Source: Boseongicola sp. H5 (GTDB lineage Bacteria > Pseudomonadota > Alphaproteobacteria > Rhodobacterales > Rhodobacteraceae). Taken from it: DNA of 64,000 bases. Made by a program: the position numbers and the translations under genes. The DNA lies in assembly GCA_020622165.1 (NCBI GenBank), contig JACNMN010000001.1, forward strand, positions 310,001-374,000, read 5' to 3'. Below are positions 9,130 to 18,230 of this stretch, in pieces (the stretch's first letter is position 1; the number at the start of each line of letters is the position of its first letter). The notes beneath the pieces were generated by a model that was not told where the DNA came from, did not search any database, and saw only the letters and a program-made list of their open reading frames with translations.

Positions 9130-12090
9130 TCAGTCCGACAGCGCCTTATCACACCGTCCGCAAACGCCCGGATGCGCATGCCGGCCCACATCGGGCAGGA
9201 TCTTCCAGCAACGCTGGCATTTCTCGCCCTCGGCCATCTCGAACACCACGCCGACGCCCTCCACTTCCGGCAGGCGGAACGCCTCCGCCGGGATCGGATC
9301 GCCGGTCAGCGTCAGACCCGACGTGATGGCGATATCGTCGAAGGACACGGATTTGAGCGCCTCCAGCATGTCGCCATCGCGGGCATGGACCACCGGGGCC
9401 GCTTCGAGGCTGGCCCCGATCACCTTGTCCTGACGCTGGATTTCCAGCGCCGCCGTCACCACGCGCCGCGCGGTGCGGATTTTCGCCCATTTCGCGGCAA
9501 GTGCATCGTCGCGCCACGTGGCCGGCGTTTCGGGGATATCCGTGAGGTGTACCGAGCTTTCCTCCCCCGGAAACCGCTCCAGCCAGACCTCCTCCATCGT
9601 GAAGACCAGAACCGGCGCAAGCCATGTGGTCAGTCGATGGAACAGGATATCGAGAACCGTGCGCACGGCACGGCGCCGCGGCGTGTCGCCATCGCAATAC
9701 AGCGCGTCCTTGCGGATATCGAAATAGAAGGCCGAAAGATCGGTGGTGGCGAAGGTGAAGACCGCCTGAAACACGCCCTGGAAATCGTATCTGGCATAGC
9801 CCTCCCGAACCAGTTGGTCGAGATCGGCCAGACGGTGCAGAACCCACCGCTCCAGTTCGGGCATCTCTGCGGGCGCGACCCGGTCCGCCTCGCTGAAATC
9901 GGCCAGACTGCCCAACAGAAACCGCATCGTGTTGCGGAGCCGCCGGTAGCTGTCGGCGGTGCCTTTCAGAATTTCGGGCCCGATACGCTGATCGTTGGTG
10001 AAATCCACCTGCGCCACCCAGAGCCGCAGAATATCGGCGCCGTATTGCTTGACGACCGTCTCGGGCACGATGGTGTTGCCCAGGCTTTTGGACATCTTCA
10101 TGCCCTTTTCGTCCAGCGTGAAACCATGGGTCAGCACGCCGCGATAGGGCGCGCGGCCCATCGTGCCGCAGGCCTGCAGCATCGAGGAATGGAACCACCC
10201 GCGATGCTGGTCGGTGCCTTCCAGATAGAGATCGGCGATGCCGTCTTCGGAGCCGTCGGGCCTGTCCCGCAGGACGAAGGCGTGGGTGGAGCCGCTGTCG
10301 AACCACACATCGAGGATATCGAACACCTGCTCATAGGCGTCCGGATCGTGGTCGTTGCCGAGGAACCGGGCCTTGGCGCCATCCTTGTACCATGCATCGG
10401 CGCCCTCCTCCTCGAAGGCCGCGAGGATACGGGCGTTCACCGCCGGATCGCGAAGAAGGAAATCGGGGTCATCGGGCTTGGCCCCCTTCCGGACGAAGCA
10501 GGTCAGCGGCACGCCCCAGGCCCGCTGGCGGGACAGCACCCAGTCGGGCCGCGCTGCGATCATCGAATGCAGGCGGTTGCGGCCGGTCTGCGGGGTCCAG
10601 GTGACCAGCTCGTCGATGGAGCGCAGCGCGCGCTCGCGGATGGTCTTGCCATAGGTGTCCTGCCCGTCGCCGACCGGCTTGTCGATGGCGACGAACCATT
10701 GCGGCGTGTTGCGATAGATGAGCGGCGCCTTGGAGCGCCAGCTGTGGGGGTAGGAGTGCTTGAGGCGGCCTCGGGCCAGAAGCGCGCCGACCTCGACCAG
10801 TTTGTCGATCACGGCGGTGTTGGCATTGCCCTCCTTGCCGTTCGGTTTGAGGATCTGCGTGCCTCCGAAAAACGGCAGGTCGGGCCGGAAGGAGCCATCT
10901 TCCAGCACGTTATAGGTCATCGGCAGCCCGTATTTCAGCCCGATCTGGTAGTCGTCATCGCCGTGGCTGGGCGCGGTATGAACGAACCCGGTCCCGGCGT
11001 CATCGGTGACATGATCGCCGGGAAGGACGGGAACGTCGAAGTCCCACTTGCCGTTCGCGCCCTCGACGCCGCGCAGAGGATGGGCACAAGCCAGCGTGCC
11101 CAGTTCGTCGGCGGTCACGTCGCGCAGCCGGCGATACATGGTGTCGTCCAACCGCGCCTGGGTGAAAATGCTTTCCGCCAATGTATCCGCCATCAGATAT
11201 CTGCGGCCGATCTTGGCCCAGCATTCCTCAGGGCGGCCTGTAACCTCGTACAAACCATAGGATATTTCCGGACCAAAACAGATCGCCCGGTTCTGCGGCA
11301 TCGTCCAGGGCGTCGTCGTCCAGATCACCACATGCGCGCCGTCCAGATCGCCAAGCGGCTCCAGCCGCCCCGGGGTCAGACCTGGCCCCATGACCAACGG
11401 ATCGGTGCGCTTGTCAGCAAGTACCCGAAAGGTGACCCAGATCGTATGGCTCTGGTGGTCGTGATACTCCACCTCCGCCTCGGCGAGCGCCGTCTTCTCG
11501 ACCGGGCTCCACATAACGGGCTTGGAGCCCTGATAGAGCGTGCCGTTCATCAGGAACTTCTGGAACTCCTCCGCAATCACCCGTTCGGCGTGGAAATCCA
11601 TCGTCAGATAGGGGTTCTCCCACTTGCCGGTGACGCCGAGACGCTTGAACTCCTCGCGCTGGATATCCACCCAACCCGTCGCGAAATCACGACATTCCTG
11701 ACGGAACTCGACCACGGGCACGGCATCCTTGTCGCGCCCCTTCTGGCGGTACTTCTCCTCGATCTTCCATTCGATGGGCAGGCCGTGGCAGTCCCAGCCG
11801 GGGATGTAGCGGGCATCCTTGCCCATCATCTGCTGGCTGCGCACCACCATGTCCTTGAGGATCTTGTTCAGCGCGTGACCGATATGCAGGTTCCCGTTGG
11901 CATAGGGCGGGCCGTCATGGAGCGTGAAGGGCGCGCGGTTTTCCGCTTTCTCGCGCAGCTTGTCGTAAACTCCGATTTTCTCCCATCTTTCCAGCCACTC
12001 GGGCTCGCGCTTGGGCAGGCCCGCGCGCATCGGAAACTCGGTTCGCGGCAGATTGAGGGTGGACTTGTAATCAGGGGTCTCGGCGCACAT
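9130..12090 (-). CDS. ileS: Isoleucyl-tRNA synthetase
   Basis: 986 residues. The HIGH motif is HIGH itself at residues 69-72 (PPYANGNLHIGHALNK) and the KMSKS loop is in GMKMSKSLGNT. The C-terminus carries the IleS zinc-binding cysteines: C-x2-C in KCQRCWK and C-x2-C in VCGRCDKALSD. The enzyme activates isoleucine, loads tRNA-Ile and hydrolyses misloaded valine in the CP1 domain. Length and domain order match bacterial IleS. It appears to be transcribed alone, with a leader of about 145 bases if the promoter proposed at 12235-12263 is right. Confidence 0.97.
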   Translation of the reverse strand: MCAETPDYKSTLNLPRTEFPMRAGLPKREPEWLERWEKIGVYDKLREKAENRAPFTLHDGPPYANGNLHIGHALNKILKDMVVRSQQMMGKDARYIPGWDCHGLPIEWKIEEKYRQKGRDKDAVPVVEFRQECRDFATGWVDIQREEFKRLGVTGKWENPYLTMDFHAERVIAEEFQKFLMNGTLYQGSKPVMWSPVEKTALAEAEVEYHDHQSHTIWVTFRVLADKRTDPLVMGPGLTPGRLEPLGDLDGAHVVIWTTTPWTMPQNRAICFGPEISYGLYEVTGRPEECWAKIGRRYLMADTLAESIFTQARLDDTMYRRLRDVTADELGTLACAHPLRGVEGANGKWDFDVPVLPGDHVTDDAGTGFVHTAPSHGDDDYQIGLKYGLPMTYNVLEDGSFRPDLPFFGGTQILKPNGKEGNANTAVIDKLVEVGALLARGRLKHSYPHSWRSKAPLIYRNTPQWFVAIDKPVGDGQDTYGKTIRERALRSIDELVTWTPQTGRNRLHSMIAARPDWVLSRQRAWGVPLTCFVRKGAKPDDPDFLLRDPAVNARILAAFEEEGADAWYKDGAKARFLGNDHDPDAYEQVFDILDVWFDSGSTHAFVLRDRPDGSEDGIADLYLEGTDQHRGWFHSSMLQACGTMGRAPYRGVLTHGFTLDEKGMKMSKSLGNTIVPETVVKQYGADILRLWVAQVDFTNDQRIGPEILKGTADSYRRLRNTMRFLLGSLADFSEADRVAPAEMPELERWVLHRLADLDQLVREGYARYDFQGVFQAVFTFATTDLSAFYFDIRKDALYCDGDTPRRRAVRTVLDILFHRLTTWLAPVLVFTMEEVWLERFPGEESSVHLTDIPETPATWRDDALAAKWAKIRTARRVVTAALEIQRQDKVIGASLEAAPVVHARDGDMLEALKSVSFDDIAITSGLTLTGDPIPAEAFRLPEVEGVGVVFEMAEGEKCQRCWKILPDVGRHAHPGVCGRCDKALSD

Positions 12091-12684
12091 GTCAGGCGTC
12101 CTTTGGTGCGGAATTCTTCAGGGATTTCAGGGCGGTGCGAGGGCTCAAACACCTTGTCCCGGCGTCTCAGTTGCTAGAGAGCCGGGGTTGTAATTCGAAT
12201 GATGATGCGCGCGATCACATACGTCATGGCCCGGGTTATAGGCGCGCGGCGCTGCGGCGTAAAGATGTCGAACGCACCCACGGAGCGCCCGTTGAGGGCC
12301 TGTGCCGACGCGCCCCGCGCTGAACCACCGATCCATGGTGCCCCCGGCGGGATCGCCGCCCCTTCGACGGGAGCAGCGCAAAGGTCGTATGAGGGGTCAT
12401 GCTCCGAGAGGCCGGCGGCGGCACCGACGTTGAGAACGCCGCTGTCTGCGGGCTGATTCGCAAGAAACCGTTAAATCGGCCCCGCGCCCCTTCATGCTTT
12501 GTTAATTAATTCCGTTTCCGGCGACAATCCGCCGGAATTACCCGGATTGGGGGCTCTTTCATGAGCGAATTCTGGCCAAACTCTGGCATTGCGTCACGAC
12601 AATGCCCCGATTTCTTCACTTCGCAGCATGAATTTTAGTCAATATCTCCGCGTATGTAATGAGTGTATTGAGTCAGGAAAATGA
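12091..12684. other. Gap of about 590 bases between ileS and the Hint gene
   Basis: No coding frame here looks real on either strand: the short open frames show no family likeness. The half next to ileS holds its likely promoter and leader. The half next to the Hint gene (from about 12480) is AT-richer than its surroundings, with a TTAATTAATT stretch near 12502, as expected of a promoter region for the plus-strand gene. I cannot point to definite -35 and -10 boxes for it. Confidence 0.5.
12235..12263 (-). promoter_or_regulatory. Candidate sigma-70 promoter for ileS
   Basis: On the minus strand TTTACG (12258-12263) and TATAAC (12235-12240) are separated by exactly 17 bases. This matches TTGACA/TATAAT at four and five positions. 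It points at ileS, whose ATG is at 12090. Only sequence resemblance supports it. Confidence 0.45.
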
Positions 12685-13764
12685 ATGGCTATCAGAAATT
12701 TTGTCGCTTTCGACAGTGCTGGACTGACTGTCGCCGCCGGATCGCCATCGCTGACGCCGGGCAGCAGCATCATCAACAATTCCAGCACTCCGAATGGCAC
12801 GATCTTCGATTACGCCGCCGGGTTTGGCGTGAACATCGCGCTGAACGATCTCAGCAGCAACACATCCATCTTCGATGACGATCAACCCGGCAGCCACACC
12901 ATCACCGATGGCGCGGGAATTGTAAGCGACGGCGCCAGCGTTGAATCGGAATCGCAGATTTTCCTGCGCGCACTGGACGAGTTCGGCAATGAAACCGGGC
13001 CGCAGATTACGGTTTACGTCTTCTCGCAAGGCGGAAATACATCGGATGTCTGGGGGTTTGCCAGCGATATAGCGCTGGTCGACGGCACCCGCTACGTCAA
13101 GACCGGCGGCAGCAATAACGGGTCGTCCAGCTATTCCGATTTCATAACCTGTTTCGGCCCGCGGACGGTGCTGCGCGGCCCGAACGGCCCGGTTCCGGTG
13201 GAAGATCTGGAGATCGGGCAGAAGATCTGGACGCTGGACGATCCGGCCTGCCCCGTCAGCTGGATCGGCCGCGCGACGGTCGAGGCCGAAGGCCGGTTTG
13301 CGCCGGTGGTGATCGCGGCGGGCGCAATCGGCAATTCCGAGGAGCTTGTGGTGTCCCCGGAACACCGGATCTATTTCGAGGATTTGGCGCTGGATCTGCT
13401 TTTCGGCCATGACCGGGCGCTGGTCGCGGCCAAACATCTGGTTGGCCTGCCCGGGGTCGACCGCCGGACGGGCGGGACCATCACCTACACCCATCTGATG
13501 TTCGACAGGCATCGGATCGTCGATGCCAATGGCTGCCTCAGCGAAAGCTTCTTTCCCGCCGACATGGCGCTTGCGGCGCTGGACTACGAGCCGATGGCCG
13601 AACTGCTGAGCCTTTATCCCGATCTGATCCGGCGACCGGCCGCCTACGGCCCGACGGCCGCGCCGGTGCTGCGCCGGTATGAGGCCGAGGCGTATCGTGC
13701 GGTCTATCGTCATCAGGGCGCCGCCCCGCTGGCCCACGCGGTGGAACAGCGCGAAACGGTTTAG
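12685..13764 (+). CDS. Hint-domain protein with beta-rich N-terminal region
   Basis: 359 residues. The C-terminal half is a Hint (hedgehog/intein) domain: CFGPRTVLRGPNGPVPVEDLEIGQKIWT begins with the nucleophile-position cysteine, and SPEHRIYF and HLMFDRHRIVDANGCLSESFF follow, as in the Rhodobacteraceae Hint_2-type proteins. Hint domains can cleave or rearrange the peptide bond before that Cys. The N-terminal ~150 residues are rich in Ser, Asn, Gly and Asp and predicted beta, like a secreted surface or RTX-associated passenger, but show no Sec signal. A likely role in self-processing of a secreted product is inference. AGGAAAATGA precedes the ATG. The stop interlocks with the convergent exporter gene. 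Confidence 0.82.
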   Translation: MAIRNFVAFDSAGLTVAAGSPSLTPGSSIINNSSTPNGTIFDYAAGFGVNIALNDLSSNTSIFDDDQPGSHTITDGAGIVSDGASVESESQIFLRALDEFGNETGPQITVYVFSQGGNTSDVWGFASDIALVDGTRYVKTGGSNNGSSSYSDFITCFGPRTVLRGPNGPVPVEDLEIGQKIWTLDDPACPVSWIGRATVEAEGRFAPVVIAAGAIGNSEELVVSPEHRIYFEDLALDLLFGHDRALVAAKHLVGLPGVDRRTGGTITYTHLMFDRHRIVDANGCLSESFFPADMALAALDYEPMAELLSLYPDLIRRPAAYGPTAAPVLRRYEAEAYRAVYRHQGAAPLAHAVEQRETV

Positions 13765-14678
13765 GCGGCAGGCGGTGCCGCGGCCCGCGACACGGCCCGT
13801 TCCCGCAGGACGACGTAAAGCCCCGAGGCGATGGTCAGCGCAATGCCGAAGGCCGCCAGCCCGTCGGGAAGATCGCGGAAGACCAGCCAGCCGACCAGCG
13901 TGGCCATGGGAATCTCCAGATACTGCATGGGCGCCAGCGTGGCCGATGGCGCGAAGCGCAAGCTCCATGTCATCAGCAGGTGACCCACAACACCGAAGAC
14001 GCCAACGGCGGCCAGCAGCCACAACTCGGTACTCTGCGGGGCGATCCAGCCAATCATCGGCGGGTTGCTGCCCGGACCCGGCGCAAACAGAAAGAGCGGC
14101 AACAAAAGCGGCAGCGCCATCAGACCGGAGGCCGCCTGCAGCGCCACCGGATCCACCTCCTTGGCGATTTTCCGGGTGACCAGCATGAAGAGCGCAAACA
14201 CCAGTGCCACGCCAAGTGGCAAAAGCGCGGGCGCGCCGACCTCGGCAAAGCTCGGCTGGACCACCATGAGGGTGCCCGCAAAACCGACCGCGCAGGCGAT
14301 CAGCCGCCTCGGGCCCACCTCCTCACCCAGGAAGTACTTTCCGAGGATCAGTATGATGAAAGGCATCACGAACGCGATGGCGACCGCATCGGCAAGCGGC
14401 AGATAGCGCAGCGCCGTGAACATCAGACCAAGCCCCAGAACCTGCAGGATCGTGCGCAGCAATGTCAGCCGCACGATCCGCGCCGAGGGGAAGAGCGCGG
14501 CGCCTGCGAGGAGGGCAAACGGCAGAAGCAGCCCCGCCTGCGCACCGAAGCGCACAAGGATCAGCTGCAGCAGCGGGATGGTATCGCCAAGTATCTTGGC
14601 GAGCGCGTCGGCAACCGGGATCACGATGCAAAAGCCAAGCATCAGCAGGATGCCGAGAAGGGGGCGGTCGGCGGTCAT
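13761..14678 (-). CDS. EamA/DMT-family transporter
   Basis: 305 residues with about ten hydrophobic segments arranged as two EamA repeats, the layout of drug/metabolite transporters. The first repeat contains RYLPLADAVAIAFVMPFIILIL and the second APSATLAPMQYLEIP, both typical of the subgroup near riboflavin/S-adenosylmethionine-type or RhaT-like exporters. The substrate cannot be told from sequence. Basic residues end the chain. It is convergent with the Hint gene and runs toward it, in the same direction as the GNAT-TrxR-like cluster behind it, with a 39-base gap. Confidence 0.88.
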   Translation of the reverse strand: MTADRPLLGILLMLGFCIVIPVADALAKILGDTIPLLQLILVRFGAQAGLLLPFALLAGAALFPSARIVRLTLLRTILQVLGLGLMFTALRYLPLADAVAIAFVMPFIILILGKYFLGEEVGPRRLIACAVGFAGTLMVVQPSFAEVGAPALLPLGVALVFALFMLVTRKIAKEVDPVALQAASGLMALPLLLPLFLFAPGPGSNPPMIGWIAPQSTELWLLAAVGVFGVVGHLLMTWSLRFAPSATLAPMQYLEIPMATLVGWLVFRDLPDGLAAFGIALTIASGLYVVLRERAVSRAAAPPAA

Positions 14679-14717
14679 GGGGCAAGGCCTGACATGTTTC
14701 GCCCGCGATGTCAGCCG

Positions 14718-15503
14718 TCAATAGCTGCCCTTGACGGCGGAGATCAAAGTCTCGGCCAGTGCAAGGCCGCAGCGGCGATAGATCCGGCCCGGCGCGCCAT
14801 CCCGATCCGCCACGATCACCGGGATCGCGTGTGGCTCCTCTGCGGCGGCCCAATCGGCGCCCGCGGTGACAAGGGCCGCGCAAATCCCGCGGCGGCGATA
14901 ACGGGCCCGGGTCTCTACACTCTGATAGCGCGCGACCCCATCACCCAGAAACACGCCCAGATCGCCAACCAGCAGGTCACCCTCGAACGCCGCCAGCCAG
15001 ACCGCCCCGCCGACCCCGATCTGGCGGCGACGATTGCAGAAACGGGCCGTGACAAAAGACCGATGCGGGCCGGGATCATACCCTTCCTCGACACCTGTCT
15101 CGATCTGCAAGCCTATCACCTGATCCCAGTCCGCATCCGTGGCGACCGGGCGGATCGTGATCCCTTCGGGAGTGCCATGGCGCCGGAGCGGGCCGGTCAA
15201 TGTCAGCACATCGGCCGCCTCTATTGCAAACCCCCGGCGGGCCAGTTCCGCATGGCCCGCGCCCGGCACCATACCCGGCACGTCCCAGGCGAGCGTCACG
15301 TGGCCAGCATCGGGGAAATCGGCGTGAAACCGGGCGATCTGCGCGTCGGGGTCCACTTCCCCGTGGCGAAAGATCAGCATGTTTCCGAACCAGAAATCCG
15401 GCTCCGACGGGGTGCGGAGGACAAGCCTGTCGGGATGGCTCTCGATCAGGCTGACGCCGCGCTGGACCACCACATCGCTTCTGAGCCCCAGGGATCTCAG
15501 CAT
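14718..15503 (-). CDS. GNAT-family N-acetyltransferase
   Basis: 261 residues. The second half has the GNAT acetyl-CoA fold: TIRPVATDADWDQV opens it, and YQSVETRARYRRRGICAALV contains the R/Q-x-x-G-x-A-like pyrophosphate loop (RYRRRGICAAL). The first ~115 residues look like a second, degenerate GNAT-like module with WFGNMLIF. The acceptor substrate is unknown. The ATG at 15503 lies 5 bases after the stop of the thioredoxin-reductase-like gene, so it is co-transcribed with it; a longer open frame upstream only overlaps that gene. Confidence 0.85.
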   Translation of the reverse strand: MLRSLGLRSDVVVQRGVSLIESHPDRLVLRTPSEPDFWFGNMLIFRHGEVDPDAQIARFHADFPDAGHVTLAWDVPGMVPGAGHAELARRGFAIEAADVLTLTGPLRRHGTPEGITIRPVATDADWDQVIGLQIETGVEEGYDPGPHRSFVTARFCNRRRQIGVGGAVWLAAFEGDLLVGDLGVFLGDGVARYQSVETRARYRRRGICAALVTAGADWAAAEEPHAIPVIVADRDGAPGRIYRRCGLALAETLISAVKGSY

Positions 15504-15508
15504 CGCGT

Positions 15509-17131
15509 TCAGTCCCGGTTTTCGAGAAAATCCCAGACCCGGGAGATCACGACGGAGCCCTCGCCCACCGCACTTGCGACCCGCTTGACCGAGCCCGCAC
15601 GCACATCCCCCACGGCGAAAACCCCCGGGCAGGACGTGGCATAGGCCGAGGACGCCCCGACCGCCGACCCGGTTTTCACGAAACCGCGGTCGTCCAGGTC
15701 CACATGGCCGGACAACCATCCGGTATTGGGGGCGGCGCCGACCATGATGAACACCGCGCTGCTGTTGATCCGCCAGTCCTGGCCTGCGGATTTGTCGCGG
15801 ATATCGACGCCCTCCAGCTCCTCTCCGCCATGCAGCGCGGTCATCTCGGTCCGGTAATGGATGGTGATCCTCGGGTCGGCCTCCAGCCGGCTGAGCAGGT
15901 AGTCGGACATCGACGCGGCCAGCGACGGGCCGCGCACCAGTACATGGACATGCCGCGCGGTCCGGCTGAGAAACATCGCGGCCTGACCGGCCGAATTGCC
16001 GCCGCCGATCACGACCACCTCGGTATCGCGGCAATAGCGTGCCTCCACATCGGTTGCCGCGTAATAGACGCCGGCGCTCTCGAACCGTTCCAGCCCTTCG
16101 ATCGGCAGGCGGCGATATTGCACGCCTGTCGCCACCACCAGCGCGCGGGCACAGGTTTCGGCCCCGTCATCGAGGGTGATACAGAACGTCCCGTCGTCGC
16201 GCACGGACAGGCCCGCCGCCCGTCGCGGCACCGCAAAGCGCGCGCCGAACTTCATCGCCTGCACCTCGCCCCGCCAACACAGGTCCGCGCCGGAAATGCC
16301 GGTGGGAAAGCCCATGTAGTTCTCGATCCGGCTTGACGTGCCCGCCTGCCCGCCAATCGCCATATCCTCCACCACCAGCGCGTTCATTCCTTCGGACCCG
16401 GCATAAACGGCCGCCGCCACGCCCGCCGGTCCGCCGCCCACGATCAGCACGTCGTGGACCTCGTCCGCGTCGAATGTCAGATCAAGGCCGAGCAGGGCCG
16501 CAACCTTGCGCGGCGTCGGATCGGCAATCACGTCGGTCTTGCCGAAAATCACCGCCGGCTGCGGGGCCCCGATATTGCATTGATGGGCCAGCGCCTCGGC
16601 CTCATGCTCGTCCAGCGTGAGCGAGCGAACAGGAATGCGGTTCCGGCCGGCGAAACTGGCGATCTGGCGGATGTTCCTGTCGGCCTCGGCGCCGATCAGG
16701 GTCAGGCTGGCGCGCCCGCTCTCCAGTTGCCCCCGGCGGCGCGCGGCATAGACCGTGATGATGATGTCCGACATTTCCGGGATCCGCCGCATCAGGTCGA
16801 GCATCGCGTCCCGCGGCACGCACAGAAGCGTCGTATCCTTCACGGCGCGGGCCGACATCATCGCGGTCCCGCCCGACAGAAACGAGATATCGCCGAAGAA
16901 TTGCGTCGGCCCGAGGGAGGCATTGCCGTATCGCTGGTTGGTGCGCGGATCGATCGCTTCGATCTCGCCCTCGATCAGATAGCAAAACTCGGTGATCGGA
17001 TCGCCGGCATGGGCCAGCCACTCCCCCGCTTTCAGATGCCGCTCGGTGCCGATGCGCGCCATGGCGCGGACATGGGCGTCATGAAGCGGTGTGCGGATCA
17101 TCGTGGTCAGATCGGCGGCAAGCGATTCCAT
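15509..17131 (-). CDS. Cyclic-nucleotide-binding domain fused to thioredoxin-reductase-like flavoprotein
   Basis: 540 residues in two parts. Residues ~1-130 form a cyclic-nucleotide-binding (Crp-type) fold, with HAGDPITEFCYLIEGEIE and FFGDISFLSGG. Residues ~225-540 are a two-dinucleotide-site flavoprotein of the thioredoxin reductase type: GGGPAGVAAAVYAGSEGM (FAD), GGQAGTSSRIENYMGFP, GGGNSAGQAAMFLSR (NADPH) and a closing AVGDVRAGSVKRVASAVGEG. A linker with glutaredoxin-like features lies between. The redox CxxC of true thioredoxin reductase is absent: the matching stretch reads YYAATDVEARYC. The enzyme therefore probably passes electrons to something other than thioredoxin. The ATG at 17131, with AAGGA upstream, is preferred to a TTG eight codons earlier. 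Confidence 0.88.
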   Translation of the reverse strand: MESLAADLTTMIRTPLHDAHVRAMARIGTERHLKAGEWLAHAGDPITEFCYLIEGEIEAIDPRTNQRYGNASLGPTQFFGDISFLSGGTAMMSARAVKDTTLLCVPRDAMLDLMRRIPEMSDIIITVYAARRRGQLESGRASLTLIGAEADRNIRQIASFAGRNRIPVRSLTLDEHEAEALAHQCNIGAPQPAVIFGKTDVIADPTPRKVAALLGLDLTFDADEVHDVLIVGGGPAGVAAAVYAGSEGMNALVVEDMAIGGQAGTSSRIENYMGFPTGISGADLCWRGEVQAMKFGARFAVPRRAAGLSVRDDGTFCITLDDGAETCARALVVATGVQYRRLPIEGLERFESAGVYYAATDVEARYCRDTEVVVIGGGNSAGQAAMFLSRTARHVHVLVRGPSLAASMSDYLLSRLEADPRITIHYRTEMTALHGGEELEGVDIRDKSAGQDWRINSSAVFIMVGAAPNTGWLSGHVDLDDRGFVKTGSAVGASSAYATSCPGVFAVGDVRAGSVKRVASAVGEGSVVISRVWDFLENRD

Positions 17132-17138
17132 CCCGGTC

Positions 17139-18140
17139 TCAATCCTTCTGGCCAAAAAGCCCGGTCAGGGCGCGCCTGACCAGCGATGTAACGCTCGGGC
17201 GGCGATTGTCACCAAAGGGCAGCGGGCGGCAGACCTCCATCGCGGCGACGCCGACCCGCGCGGTCAACGCGCCATTGACCACCCCCTCGCCGAACCGGCG
17301 CGACACTTTCGACAGGACCGAACCGCCCGCGACCGACCCGATCAGATCGTCGCCCACGGCCACGGCGCCCGTGGCCACCAGATGGGTCAGCACCGCGCGC
17401 GTCAGCCGCCAGGCGCCAAGCGTGCCGGACCGGCCGCCATAGATCTCGGCGATGCGCCGGATCATGCGCAAATTCGCGGTCAGCGCCGCGATCACATCGG
17501 CCAGCGCGATGGGAACAAGTGCGGTCACGGTCGCCACCTGCCGGGCGGCCGCCTCCACCTCCCGGCGGGCAGCGGCATCCAGCGGGGCGAGCAGTTCCGC
17601 TTCGGTCAGGGCAAAGAGGTTCGCCGCATCGAAGACGTCGTCCCGCCGCCGCGCCAGCGTTTCGCGGCCAAGCCGCAACTCCGGCCGGTCGCGGTAAAGC
17701 GCCGTCAGCCTGTCGGAAACCCTGCGCGCGGCGCCCAGATCCCCCGCGGACAGCGCCGCATCGGCCTCCCGTCTGAGGTCATCCAACCTGCCAAGACGCG
17801 AAAACGCCGCCGCCTCCTTCAGCGCGATCAGCACCAGCGCCAGCAACACGAGCCCCACCAGAACCGTCGCCGTCCAGCCGAGGATCGGGTTCGCCGCCAA
17901 AAGCCCGGTGACGAAGTTCCACGCCGCGATGGACAGCACGAAGCCAAGAAGCGCCAGTGCCGCCGCCCAGAAGAACCGCCCCAGGCGCGACGGGCGGCGC
18001 GCGGCCAGGGTCGCCATGGTCTGCATCGCCTGCCCGCTGGCGACCGGCACGCCCGCATCGGGCACCGGCGGCGCTGCCACCGGCCCGATCTCGGGTGCGT
18101 CCTCCAGCTCGATCAGAACGGGGCCCTTGCGATTAACCAT
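17139..18140 (-). CDS. ycjF: YcjF-type membrane protein (UPF0283)
   Basis: 333 residues of the TIGR01620/UPF0283 family, related to DUF697. Two hydrophobic segments lie at about residues 45-105 (FFWAAALALLGFVLSIAAW and TATVLVGLVLLALVLIALKEAA). A cytoplasmic domain with ALVPIALADVIAALTANLRMIRRIAEIYGG and a final DUF697-like part follow. YcjF is nearly always encoded after YcjX, as here, and is part of stress-linked membrane modules of unknown mechanism. The ATG at 18140 is used because the upstream extension is encoded by a hairpin region and has no likeness to the family. Confidence 0.85.
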   Translation of the reverse strand: MVNRKGPVLIELEDAPEIGPVAAPPVPDAGVPVASGQAMQTMATLAARRPSRLGRFFWAAALALLGFVLSIAAWNFVTGLLAANPILGWTATVLVGLVLLALVLIALKEAAAFSRLGRLDDLRREADAALSAGDLGAARRVSDRLTALYRDRPELRLGRETLARRRDDVFDAANLFALTEAELLAPLDAAARREVEAAARQVATVTALVPIALADVIAALTANLRMIRRIAEIYGGRSGTLGAWRLTRAVLTHLVATGAVAVGDDLIGSVAGGSVLSKVSRRFGEGVVNGALTARVGVAAMEVCRPLPFGDNRRPSVTSLVRRALTGLFGQKD

Positions 18141-18165
18141 CCAACCTGTCCTGCTTTTCTGGTGC

Positions 18166-18210
18166 AAAAAAATCCCACGGGGCGGGTCCGGCCCGGGGGC
18201 AGAGCCCCGT
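18166..18210 (-). terminator. Hairpin with T-run between ycjX and ycjF
   Basis: On the minus strand ACGGGGC (18204-18210) can pair with GCCCCGT (18177-18183). Smaller internal GC pairings are also possible. Six bases lie between the stem and a run of seven T (complement of 18166-18172). It sits after the ycjX stop and before ycjF, so it should act as a terminator or attenuator that lowers expression of ycjF relative to ycjX. Confidence 0.65.
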
Positions 18211-18230
18211 CCCGCGCAAGCCACCGGCGC

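Noticed and set aside
9043..12177. 1044-codon open frame on the plus strand across ileS
   Set aside because: It is antisense to a full-length IleS with both signature motifs and has no protein likeness; GC-rich third positions keep the other strand open.
12135..12463. Several open frames of 60-85 codons on both strands in the ileS-Hint gap
   Set aside because: No ribosome sites, no likeness to any protein and mutual overlap; the stretch holds the ileS promoter and leader.
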